Of a DNA stretch of 64,000 nt, positions 20,351 through 30,419 are shown one piece after another (within the stretch, counting starts at the first letter, position 1; each line of letters opens with the position of its first letter). A model generated the notes under the pieces. That model was not told where the DNA came from, made no database searches, and saw only the letters and a program-made list of their open reading frames with translations. Location of the stretch: assembly GCA_946811695.1 (NCBI GenBank), contig OX328125.1, positions 40,268,836 to 40,332,835 of the forward strand, read 5' to 3'. Origin of the DNA: Gonocerus acuteangulatus. Its lineage: Eukaryota > Arthropoda > Insecta > Hemiptera > Coreidae. The position numbers were made by a program, and so were the translations under genes.

Positions 20351-20688
20351 TCAGTCCCGTAACAGGCCACGAGGGCCCTGAGGGGCAGATACTATAGAGG
20401 TATCTGATTCATGACCATACGGCACACTAGGGAGATAGTGTGGTCAGTACTATGCTCCGGTCGCCTGATTCTCCCCTTGGCTGCTTCGACTGCTAGAGTC
20501 ATTAGCACCAACAAAGGTACCCATTATTAAATTAATTAAAGGCTGGGTTGGCCTAGGGACGGTCAGGGAGGCCGAATTCAACCGGTGAACGAAGACACTA
20601 GAAGAAAAAATCTTTAGTGCTTGCTCGGGATTTGAACTCAGGCCTCCAGCTTATTAGTCCAGTGCTCTACCACTGAGCTAACCTCGCC

Positions 20689-20691
<3 letters not shown>
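20331..20691 (-). mobile_element. tRNA-derived SINE, oligo(T)-ended family, best copy
   Basis: On the minus strand the element starts GGGGGCGAGGTTAGCTCAGT followed by GGTAGAGCACTGGAC: a good RNA polymerase III A box in a tRNA-like head. The B box is GAGTTCAAATCC. A long body follows, with landmarks GTACCTTTGTTGGTGCTAAT, GAATCAGGCGACCGGAGCAT and CCTCAGGGCCCTCGTGGCCT, ending CGGGACTGA plus about 20 T. It contains no ORF; mobilisation would depend on a LINE partner that is not identified here. Confidence 0.85.
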
Positions 20692-20753
<62 letters not shown>

Positions 20754-20775
20754 AACAATTTTTATTTATTTTTTG
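20692..20775. repeat. (TA)n tract right of a SINE
   Basis: About 58 bp of TA followed by AAGAACAATTTTTATTTATT, the inverted counterpart of the sequence at 20265-20290. Confidence 0.9.
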
Positions 20776-20865
20776 GCACTTCTAATGCCCACGAACTATT
20801 GAAAACACAGAACAAATCACAAGATCATGAAATAAATGAATGCCTCGAGGAATGATCAGCATGCT

Positions 20866-20938
20866 GTGACTCCAGCAACCCAACAAAGTTGGGCAGCCCA
20901 CTTTATTATTTCATTAAATAAAGTTTTCTTCTTCTTCT
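20866..20938 (+). repeat. retroelement 3' end: CCCAAC hairpin plus (CTT)n tail
   Basis: AGCAACCCAACAAAGTTGGG forms a small hairpin and is followed by CAGCCCACTTTATT, a TTAAATAAAG segment and a (TTC)n tail. The same order occurs at 45742-45812. A shared hairpin plus simple tail suggests the 3' end of a retrotransposon family. The body is not identified. Confidence 0.6.
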
Positions 20939-20939
20939 A

Positions 20940-23470
20940 TCGGACAAATATTTGACAAACCCTCATTCAGCTGAAATTCTAATCCACGAACTAAAATATA
21001 TTGAATGTCACATATACATGACATAAGTTTAAATGAATTTAGAATGTGCTCCTTCGTAACATTATATCGTGTGACCAAAGAAATCCGACTCGCAGGACTT
21101 CTGACATTTCGTGTATCGCTGTTACATTACATTCACTGGAGTGAGGGAAAATAATTAAGCAAAAATTAATTTGATGTTATTACAAACTGTGTTATTTGCA
21201 CAAAAAATCGAAAATAAGATTTATTTATTCTTGGATTCAGAATTTAAAGGCCTATATGATGGTAGGCGTATAATATTCCAAAAAAATTGTAGTCCTATTC
21301 AAAAGCCAGAGTAAAATTTTCAATCTGTTCCAATGTGCATGCTGCCCATTGCTTACTGCGAATTTTAATGTGTTTAATAGGTTATGTCCAGTTTTTTAAA
21401 GCCCAATTTGCAAGTTTTTGGTACGTATGTAACATTTTTTAAGTAATTAATACTTACTTTTATTTTTCAAAACTCATTTTGCAAGCTTTTATTATAATAT
21501 CACTGAACGAGCATATTCTGCTCTTCCATAGTGAGTCTTGATCGGTCCTGCTGTTCCAAATGAATTGTTATCCATGCCATGCTGTTCCAAATGAGAATAT
21601 ATCTGCACCCCAGAGGTAAGGGGCACCATGTCCATTTTTTTTTATTCAATTGACTTAACAACATGTTCTTAATGTTGATTTTTCGAGCCATATAATGGTA
21701 TAAAGCACTATGTCCTTTTCCCATAAATAACGAAGATAAGACAGTGAAAAATGAAATCATGTCCGTTTTTATTAGAGGTAAAAGACACCATGTGGAGGAT
21801 TTGGTTTTGTTTGACTATGATCAATACTTCCTATTACCTATCAATGCCAATAATAATGTGAAACATTTTCTTTAAACTGTTTCTATATGTAATTAAGAAA
21901 CAAATTTGAATAGTTATGGAAAATTTGGTCTCCTGAACAATTACGAATATGTGACAGGGTGTTCTTTACCTCCGGGGTACAGATATTATAAGAATGTATC
22001 ATATAAATAGCAAAAAAAAAATTCTTAAAAACATCTGTTATAATAATTTTTATAAAAAACCATGAAGATATTCCGAAAATTCTAAGTTTAAAACGTTTTT
22101 TTTTTTGATTTTCCAAAAATGTTGCTAAGTGGACATCAGTCACTTTGGAACTGAGCGACTATTCATTAATTATTATACTTTGTTCACCTAAATTATCATT
22201 TCATTAATTTTCTCAACGTTTGTTTTTCTATCAAATTAATACATTTATTATAGTAGGTAAATAACTCATTGTTCATATTTAACTTCCTTTTTATTTAATG
22301 TTAAGCTAATACCTACAATACATGTAGTATTCATGAAATTGAGCTTGTAGAAATTAAAGTCTCACATTTCAAGGTTACTTTAATGTGGAAAAATGATCAT
22401 TTTAATTATTTAATCAAATTTTTCCTAGGCACGTTAAGAGTTTAAATATTTTCATATTTCTTCTAATTAATAATAATAGGTATCATTGTTTGAATACCTA
22501 ACAACGAGCAGGTGTTTTTATTAAATATGCATTATAGAAAAAATAACAATATTTTTAAAAAAATGGACAAAAATCTGTTTTGTGGTAATGATTTGCTTGC
22601 GTGAGCTGAAAAAAGAGACTGTAACCTGGTTCTGTGTCAAGGGGCTAGAGTGACCTTCTCATTGAATGGCACCATTATGTGGTAATTGTTAGCCTCACGT
22701 AAGTAAGGACACTTGGGACACGTAAGTTATGGACGAATCTTAACTCAAGAAGATTTTTTAACAATTTACACTGGCCATAATAAAATGTACTTTCTTTTAA
22801 TAAAATCCAAAAGAATAAAACTATTCTTTTTTCTCTGAAAATAAATGTTAACTAACTTCTTAATATATTCTCCCATTCATACAACGTTCCAGAAATACTG
22901 TTTATTCAATCCGGACGAAAATTTAAATGTGGCGGTAGCGGACAAATGAGTTGTCTGATATCAAAACAAGACACACCATTGGAAACAATTTTTTCAGAAA
23001 AGTCAAAAAACAGAAAATGTCGGAAAAATTTTATGTGTGTATAATTTTCTTAAAAGTTGTAAGAATCAAAAGTATCACAGAAGAATGTTTTTGAGTAATT
23101 TCAGAAGTTTATTTGTTATATTATCTATTTTAAAGACATTTTCATTTTTGATGTGTCTTACTTTCTTTTAAAATTCACTGATGTATGTCTTAAATTAAAA
23201 TCAAGTTACCACTTCAGCTTTAAAAAAACAGCTCTATTGTGTTTTGAAAATCATTTTCTTTACCAGTATATAGAGGACATTTTGAGCTGTTATCTCAAAA
23301 TCATAAAAAAAATAGTGATGTGTCTTGTTTTGATTCCAGACGCCTCAAATGTTTATTTTCTCGCAGAAATTATTGTGAAGCATTTTAGTAAATAACATTC
23401 AAGTATAATAATGATGAATTTTATTAAATTATTTTAATCACCACATTATGAATTTGTGTTAATATAAATA
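20940..23470. other. non-coding AT-rich sequence
   Basis: No supported gene. A short direct repeat (GCTGTTCCAAATGA) occurs at about 21550 and 21582. Open frames on both strands lack domains. Confidence 0.55.
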
Positions 23471-23480
23471 TCACAACAAG

Positions 23481-23628
23481 AATTCAACATACTAGAAAAA
23501 GAACTCAACGCACAAGTACGCATAATTCAACGTATTGGCGCTTGAATTCAACGTAGAGACAGAAGCCAACGTAATATAGCTGAAATTCAACGTTGGAGTG
23601 AATGAATTGAACGTGCTAGATTCAACGT
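23481..23628 (+). repeat. AATTCAACGT motif array with about 21-bp spacing
   Basis: Eight related decamers start at 23481, 23502, 23524, 23545, 23563, 23584, 23605 and 23619. Three are exact AATTCAACGT (23524, 23545, 23584); the others differ by one to three bases. Intervals are 21, 22, 21, 18, 21, 21 and 14 bp. The sequence between motifs is not conserved, unlike an ordinary minisatellite. Confidence 0.7.
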
Positions 23629-23639
23629 ACATAGCTTCC

Positions 23640-24188
23640 ATTCGTATACAGTGTTAGTTCCTCTTAGCGTTTTTCCGTAGGGGAAAAAATCCGCAAATGC
23701 CGTTGACCAATAAAACAATCTGGATGTCGTCCTTTCAGAGAGCATAGGCCACAAAAAAATTAGTCTGTGAAATTCGTAGATATATATTTCCTTTTTTTCT
23801 ACGGCACATCTGCTGCTACGAAGGACGTAGCATAAACGCACTGCGTGCATGACCGTAGGAAAGGTCTGTGGCAGACTGCTTGGCGTATCGACTCGCCGAT
23901 ACTGGAGCAAGGCTAGAAGCTAGATTCCTTGACCCGATCCTTAGCTTATGGAAAGAGAACGATGTTAATCAAGAATGCTGGGAATCCGACGCCTCCAACA
24001 GAGCGGCACTTCCTTTGGACCTGGGAATATCTGGTAGGGTTGAAGGAACTCTTTCTATTCTTACAGCGGAGCTATTTAACATTGGTAAGTATCTCACTAT
24101 TCACAGCTTTTTACCGGCTGTCTGATGTATTTAAGATAAGAGGCATTTTTGCCAGACATCTTTCTTTTCTCAAACTACTGTTTCCTCC
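23640..24188. other. GC-richer stretch with an exon-like segment
   Basis: Composition is less AT-rich than the neighbours. A plus-strand frame at 23868-24083 encodes balanced sequence (LADTGARLEARFLDPILSLW) and ends at a consensus donor-like GGTAAGTATC (24083-24092). The minus strand of 23587-23910 is also open. Neither product is recognised, and the stretch may be part of a transposon. Confidence 0.3.
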
Positions 24189-24402
24189 TTAAGGTGCTTA
24201 TAGAGTGGATCGTAGAGAGACTCAAGAGGAAGAGCAAAGAGCATAGCGAATCTTGCTATGCAAAGTGAGTTGACAGCGTTGCTAAGCTCTCGGCTTCGCC
24301 AGCTGGTCCACGATGTTTATTTTACTTAAACCAGATTTCTCCCCTGTGATATTTGCTCTTCCTCTTTCATGTCTCTAGGCTGCACTCTGTGGGCACCCTT
24401 AA
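24189..24402. mobile_element. MITE with TTAA target-site duplication
   Basis: TTAA at 24189-24192 and 24399-24402 flanks 206 bp with imperfect terminal inverted repeats. The left end is GGTGCTTATAGAGTGGATCG; the right end reversed is GGGTGCCCACAGAGTGCAGC. The outer 45 bp remain alignable to GAGGAAGAGCAAA on both sides. TTAA duplications are typical of piggyBac-type elements. There is no ORF. Confidence 0.75.
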
Positions 24403-27190
24403 TCTATAATTGATATAGAGATGATGGAGGATTCAGAGTAGTGATTCTTCCATGAAATGGAAAAAGCTAATCCTACGCCAAACCTTTCGCCCTAAGAATT
24501 ATTTAGTGCGTATTTGGCCACTTTCGTTTTCGACAAGTTATTTTAATGCAACATTTCTTCAAAATCGATCCATTTCTGTAAACGATAGAGCGTAAACGGA
24601 AAAATATAAATTTATATTTACAAATATTAAAGACCATTTTTTTTTTGTGAGCCATGGGCTATTTAACGATGACATTTCTTATCAATATACATATATGAAT
24701 TGCGACTTTAGGTCTTCATCGTAAGTGGGTTCCCTTCTTATAGAAAGGGACGTAACTCGTTAATAGTATTATACTCGATTGTCGTATTTGATTTAATCAG
24801 AGCTTTCCTTTCTGAAATGGTTGGGTGAGAACCCTGAAAAAAAAAATTATGAATATATTTTTGCATGTTTCTTTATGGCTCTTTTGGGTGTATTCTTCTT
24901 TGAGATGTGTTTTGTGCAATTTTCTGTGTGGTTTGTTATACAAATACATTAAAACAGTTTTTAATTCAAAACGAATCCAAATATTAGCAGAAAAATATAA
25001 CTACTATCCTTGAGTGAAATTCATTAATAGGTGAGATTTATGGGAGTTCTTATTCAACTGACCTCTACACCTCGGAGAGAATGGTAGTATGTATGGAGAG
25101 GGAAAGTGTGTTGGACTGAGGTCAGCAACCCATGCTAAGATAGTCATCCTCCATCTTCTCAGTAACTCGAGGAAGCACTTCAGTAAGGAATCAATCAATT
25201 ATTATTATTTGAGTAAATGAACCTAGTTTTAGTCTTAGTCCTCAATTATGGAATTCCAGTCAAACTTCTCCCCATGACTGATACTAGAACAGTTTGAAGA
25301 TTGCACATAATACTACAATGACCCATGGATGTCTATCTCCGCATTTGTTGACTTATAATAGGTTCCAAATGTAAGACCTCGTTGTAAGAGTTCATTGCTC
25401 ATGATGACGATATAAGTTGTTTGAAAAGGTTTGTATCTTCATTATTATGACATAAATCACAGGACTGGCTGTAAGTTCCCAGACACTGGTTGTGATCTAG
25501 ATACATCGCAGACTTAGCTGACTAGAAAATGAAGGAAGTTCTCGCTCATTTCCTGTGAAATTGGACACAGTTCTTCTCCAGCCTAATCTTGTCCTATCTA
25601 GCCTCAAATAGTCTTCTTCCTCACTGAATATCTCCTGCAATCTTTAATATTTGATTCCATCTTCCTGATGCAACGAACGTCCCTTAGTTGTGCGCTACTT
25701 TTCTCTTCCCAGGATCGGAAAAAGTCTAAATTGCAGGAACTGAGTCATCTTAAAGTGTTTTCGTATAATACTTATGTCTGGTCATTTTTTTTTAACAGTA
25801 TAAAAACTCTAAATTATGTTCCCTTTAGTGGAAAGAAACCAAAACTTCAGAAAAGTCCGACGCATAATAACATTTTATTTTTGTATTATTTCTTCTAGTC
25901 TAAAATTAACCAAAATTTAGATATCTTTGATTTGACGAATCTCAAACGTGTTAGGAAAAGTACTTTTTGGGCTATTCAAAAGAAAATTATAGTTGTTTCT
26001 ACTTTTCTCAAAAAGCCTTAAATATATCACTGGAAAAGTGATTTTATTCGATTCCCCTTGTCAAGATATAAGATATTACTAAACCGTAAGAGACCGTGCG
26101 ACGTTTATACGAATTTGGTATTTTATTTTGTTCTTTTACATTACCATTTGTTGACAGTACTTCCGGACTGCATCGTCGGGTCGACATCATGGTGTAATTT
26201 AGGAGTTAATTCCCTGCATGTGGTTAGGAAGCACACTAAAACTGTTTCTTTTAAATTTATTGCTACGATCATAAATATCAACATTGTTCTTAATTTTTGT
26301 ATAAGGTTCACATTCCAGCTGTTCTTGTTCCGTCGTTAAGTATGTCTGTTAGTGGCGAATTTAGCCACAAAGTGCGTAGTCAAAACCACTTGACCTGTTC
26401 GGTTCCCACGGGAACTGGATGGCCATTCTTGATAGAAAGAAGTTTATTTTCTGTCAGTTAGGTCCATGAGTTTTTCCAGAATAGTGCTACAATGTATCTT
26501 GATCTATTTGTCTATTCTTGACGTGGAAAGCTTGATGTTTCATAGTTTGTTAGTTGCTATGGAGTCTACACCTGAGAACCGGCCAATAAACTGAAGTGAA
26601 TGGAAATGTTTCTTCTTAGCGTTTCAGCTTAAAATAATAATCTCTTTAATAGTGGTTGACATATCTATATGACCCTTAGGGCATCAAGTGCGCTTTCAAT
26701 CAGCTGTAAAATACTTGCCTGAAATAAATAATAAAATCGATCCATTGAATGTTGGGGCTTACTTTGGAACAAAATGAAATAGACAATGAATAATTTATTC
26801 AGCTGTTCATTGTATAAAAAAGCAAAATAATTTTTTACTTAACTAGTTTTGTTTAAACGTATATGTATATCATACCATTATTTATTGTCTGAATGTCTTT
26901 AAGCTTATTTCTCCATTGAAAAAATCCCTAAGTTGCATGTTTTACAAATATATGATGTGTGCCCTAGAATCATAGACCTACTTCCAGTGATGTATATAAG
27001 TCATCAGACTGCAGGTCCATTGAGGACAACGCATATCCTCTTTTGTGTCCTTTGAGAGGAGCATAAAGAGACCGCAGGGAGTGCATTGTGTGAGGTCTCG
27101 TGGTCGCCGAATGCGTTACAACATCCCATGCACGTGGTGCCTTATACCAGCATGCAGCGTATACCGTTCTGAGGTGTCAGGTTCAATAGG
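24403..27190. other. non-coding sequence
   Basis: No gene supported. A GCAGGAACTGAGTCATCTTA segment at about 25733 is a relic of the GCGCGGTTCC-type repeat. The stretch 26980-27190 is somewhat GC-richer, but its open frame has no recognisable domain. Confidence 0.5.
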
Positions 27191-27224
27191 CCTTCCATGG
27201 TTGATCGTGCCAATGGATTTTAGC

Positions 27225-27300
27225 TTAATGCGGAAGTGCCGACTAGAAAAGCCCACGTTCTAGAACCCGGAGATCACGAAAATATCGTTGGTTCATATTT
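27225..27300 (+). repeat. fragment of the GCGCGGTTCC-type repeat
   Basis: GCGGAAGTGCCGACTAGAAA, then TTCTAGAACCCGGAGATCAC and GTTGGTTCA match the second module of the repeat described at 385-625. Confidence 0.6.
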
Positions 27301-28193
27301 GTATGTATAAGTGTTAAAGAGAAGGAAACCATTAGAAAAGGAGCTAAATCCTACAAATATTATTGGCATGCAATTTTCGATGGCCCCATTTCATTAAGAA
27401 AAATTTGTGCTTAAAAATTGAAAAGGGGTTGGAATCTCTCCTATGTACGTTCTCTCAATTTTTTATGTTTCTTTTAGTTGCATTTAGTAGTAAACTGAAT
27501 TGTTCAGTAAAACCAGGTAATGGAACCATGTTTGTGATAAAGCTTTCCTCAAAAATAAGGAGAAGTCAAAGAGTTTGAATGAGTAATTGCTGTTAATGTT
27601 AGCTACTGTCAGTTTTCTGAGCAAAGTGTCGTCAAAAATCTCGCTTTATTTCCAGATGTCATTGGAGTAGGTCTAACGTTTTTTTCCAAACTATTAACTG
27701 TTTCTATTTCAAGCTATCCAAATTATACTAGGGATAATAAGCGCAGTTACTCGGTGCCGGACGTTCTAATTATTTTTCTAAACAAACTTTGGGGAAGAGG
27801 TTTGTAATCAAAATGTTAGATGTATTTTTTTATGAAGCCTGGACAGAGAGAGGCCAAGTACATCCTGCATCGGGAGCCATTCATGTAAAGGTGAAGGATA
27901 TCGCCGAGGTTGTTATGGAAACTTGACTAGAAACCACCAGGGCCTTACTACCTTTACGGGGAGATCCTTCTACGCCATCAGATTTCTCCAGCAAGAGGGA
28001 AACAGGACAATGGAATAGATACATAGTCTTAGTTGATTACAACAAAATGTACAAAAGTATTTTAGTTGTACAAAAACAGAGTCTTTTTCGTTTAATGCCC
28101 ACGTGTCTAATTTAAAAATTTTTATATTTCAAATTTTAGTTTAAAATAAACACATTTTGAATAACGTATTAAATATTCTAACACATCGTCCCT
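27301..28193. other. non-coding sequence
   Basis: I see no supported gene or RNA. A slightly GC-richer patch at 27835-28005 has no open frame of note. Confidence 0.5.
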
Positions 28194-28432
28194 ACCATGT
28201 CAAACTGTCGAATAAGCAAATCGGAGCAAACTAGAGAACGAACATATTCTACCTATTGACGAGGTAATATATTGAAAAATGGTATTATTCGATACTTTAT
28301 TTAAGGCATTAAAGGCCATTCTAAAGGGGTTGGAGCTATGACAATTTGCGACAGGCCGTATCCTCCACAATCCAATAGCAAATCTCGAATCTGAAAAACG
28401 AGATTTTGTATATTCGATAGTTTGACATGGTT
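28194..28432. mobile_element. MITE-like element with 21-bp terminal inverted repeats
   Basis: ACCATGTCAAACTGTCGAAT at 28194 matches the reverse complement of the segment ending 28432 (ACCATGTCAAACTATCGAAT) with a single mismatch. The 239-bp interior has no ORF. The target-site duplication is not clear, so the superfamily is open. Confidence 0.65.
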
Positions 28433-28616
28433 TATATAAAATATAATATAAATATTTTAACCTATTAAATATATTACCATATCATAACTTAGGCATTACT
28501 ATTTTAGTGATTCAAGAATATATCATTTGTTATTTTACACTTTAAAAATGAATATTAGGTACTATTTGTAAATGGAATCTGAATGGCTTACTAAAACATA
28601 AAGATGATTTATTTTT

Positions 28617-28730
28617 TATTTATTAGTTTATTTTTTTTACGGCGCATCGACTTGTGGGCCATTAGCGCTGACATCCCGGAGCAGTGAGGAATTTTCTCAA
28701 TGAGCCGTGAGATGAGAAATTACACAATAT
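28617..28730 (-). repeat. SINE/LINE 3' tail with GGCGC..GCGCC-type stem
   Basis: On the minus strand: TTCTCATCTCACGGCTCATT, CTCCGGGATGTCAGCGCTAA, TGGCC, then TCGATGCGCCGT and an A/T-rich end. It is the same module as 7465-7600, and both include the extra TTCTCATC..ACGGCTC part that the 5S-headed copies lack. Confidence 0.75.
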
Positions 28731-28832
28731 TGTATTTATATCTTAGTTTTATGTGATGAATCGCCAGATAAATAAATATTTTAGTAATATTGGTACGTGA
28801 TAGATTAATTCATATCATGGCTTTATTTATTT

Positions 28833-29070
28833 AAATTTTAACGTCCATTATCATTAACTAAGGTTATCTATCGGAGACCCGGTAGCCGCGAGGGTTAAGG
28901 CGTGAGCTCTTAACACTCCGTGCCAAAGGTCGTGGGTTCGATTCCCACTAGGGGCGGTGGCTTTTCTTTCGAAAAAAGAAAAGGCATCATTTTAATAATT
29001 TAAATAAAAATATAGGAGACCACCCTTTTCTAGCCAGGATAGGGCTGATGCATTTTCTTTTTTCGAAAGC
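28833..29070. mobile_element. tRNA-headed SINE inserted in an opposite-strand SINE
   Basis: The outer parts (AAATTTTAACGTCCATTATC at 28837 and CCAGGATAGGGCTGATG at 29035) match the minus-strand SINE at 32705-32908 in order. Between them a plus-strand copy begins GGTAGCCGCGAGGGTTAAGG and has a perfect B box GGTTCGATTCC at 28937. GGAGACC occurs on both sides of the insert (28873 and 29013), possibly its target duplication. The head resembles a Leu/Ser-type tRNA but is not a functional tRNA. Confidence 0.65.
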
Positions 29071-29436
29071 TTTATTTATGCTAAATAAACATTTGAAAGA
29101 TTCAAGAGAAAATTAAGTAGAACATTGCTTTATTACTATCTTTGTGACATTTTTTGAGTCTCAGGAATAAAAATAAAGGTTTTTAGACTGCCGTAACTGC
29201 CTAATGTTTGGCATAATTTACCGCCCATCTTTTGAACAAGAGAACATATAACTTATCGCCCCACAGGTGACACCAATTAATACCGCACCTCTAGAGAATT
29301 GTTAAAGATGTGGTTCATGGCCTGTAAGCCTACGTTCCGACCTCATTCTGCCTACCACAAACACTCAGGGCATCTTACAAGCTCTTAACGAACAGTTTCT
29401 TCTTGAGATTATTCTCTTCGATAACAAACAGCTGAA
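29071..29436. other. non-coding sequence
   Basis: No supported gene. The CGCCCCACAGGTGACACCAA segment at 29253 resembles the window start (GGTCGCCCCAATAACACCAA, about 58), perhaps an old shared repeat. Confidence 0.45.
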
Positions 29437-30419
29437 TCTATAAATATAAAATTCACGTGTCTGTCTGTTTATTTATTTATTTGTTTCTTTGTTCCTTATA
29501 CAAATCTACACCGTTTGACCGATATTGACCAAACTTGGCACACAGGTAGGTCTTGATATGAGTAATCTTCTAGGCTAGGAATAGTCAAATTTCAAAATTT
29601 GGTCAAAAGGTTAAAAGTTTTGTTCAAGAATAATTGGCTACACTGAACCATTCAGATTGTGACGGCCATTTTGAATCGACAACTACTGGCCTCTGTCGGC
29701 TGTTAGATGAAGTAGGGTTGTGCTGGCCTCTGCCGGTATCACGACTACTACTGGCCTGTGTCGGCTGTTAGATGAAGTGCTGTTGTGCTGGCCTCTGCCG
29801 GTAACATTATGAACTAAAACAAATTCACATCGTTTGACCGATTTTCGTAACTGGGTATAGACAACTAGGTATCAAGTAGATTGTTTACGTTGAAGAATAT
29901 ATAGTCTCTTTCCATGGGATCTGGTACATCTTCCTGGTTGTAGCTCAGGGAGTGTGAATGGATATGTGTGTGTGAAGGTAAAGGGTCATAAAGGAAAGAC
30001 TAGTAGATAATATAGCTACATATAATTAACAACAAAACCTTACTTTGATAATAATATATGATGCTTCTGTGAATGGGTTATGATGATGATGGGATGGTAT
30101 TTGATGGGTTGCTTGATTGATTCTCAGTTGGCATGCTGGCTGGTTACTCCTTGCTTGTGGGTTGCTCTGTTTCTACTCCATATTAATTACTTAAACTTGC
30201 TGAGAGAAATGCACTTGGACCCGGTGTCCATTAAGCTTGAAGAGTAGTAACGGCCATTTTTGACTTGAGCCTGTCATATCTCCATGGCAAGGAGGTAGGA
30301 CCGAGGTATGGGCGATGAAGACTGGGCGTACGTGTGATGATGATTAATCATAGATCTTCATACGGGGAGAGTCATAGACAGAAAGTTGGTGTAGCATGTT
30401 ACACTGGGTAACAGCTAGT
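29437..30419 (+). mobile_element. Helitron-like non-autonomous element
   Basis: It starts with TC in TCTATAAATATAAAATTCAC followed by GTGTCTGTCTGTTTATTTAT, a start resembling many arthropod Helitrons, with the usual ACCGTTTGACCGATATTGAC segment soon after. It ends in CTAGT (30415-30419), preceded within 30 bp by a GTGTA..TACAC hairpin. There are no terminal inverted repeats and no target duplication, as expected. The flanking bases are A and A rather than the ideal A and T, so the right boundary is provisional. An internal ~75-bp duplication (CTACTGGCCTCTGTCGGCTG) lies at 29683-29808. Confidence 0.55.

Noticed and set aside
20620..20691. tRNA gene on the minus strand
   Set aside because: A tRNA-like head is present but continues into a SINE body shared with 5031-5265.
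28878..28965. tRNA gene
   Set aside because: Good A/B-box-like sequence, but no complete cloverleaf could be drawn, and the same head with the same body occurs at two other loci. SINE head.
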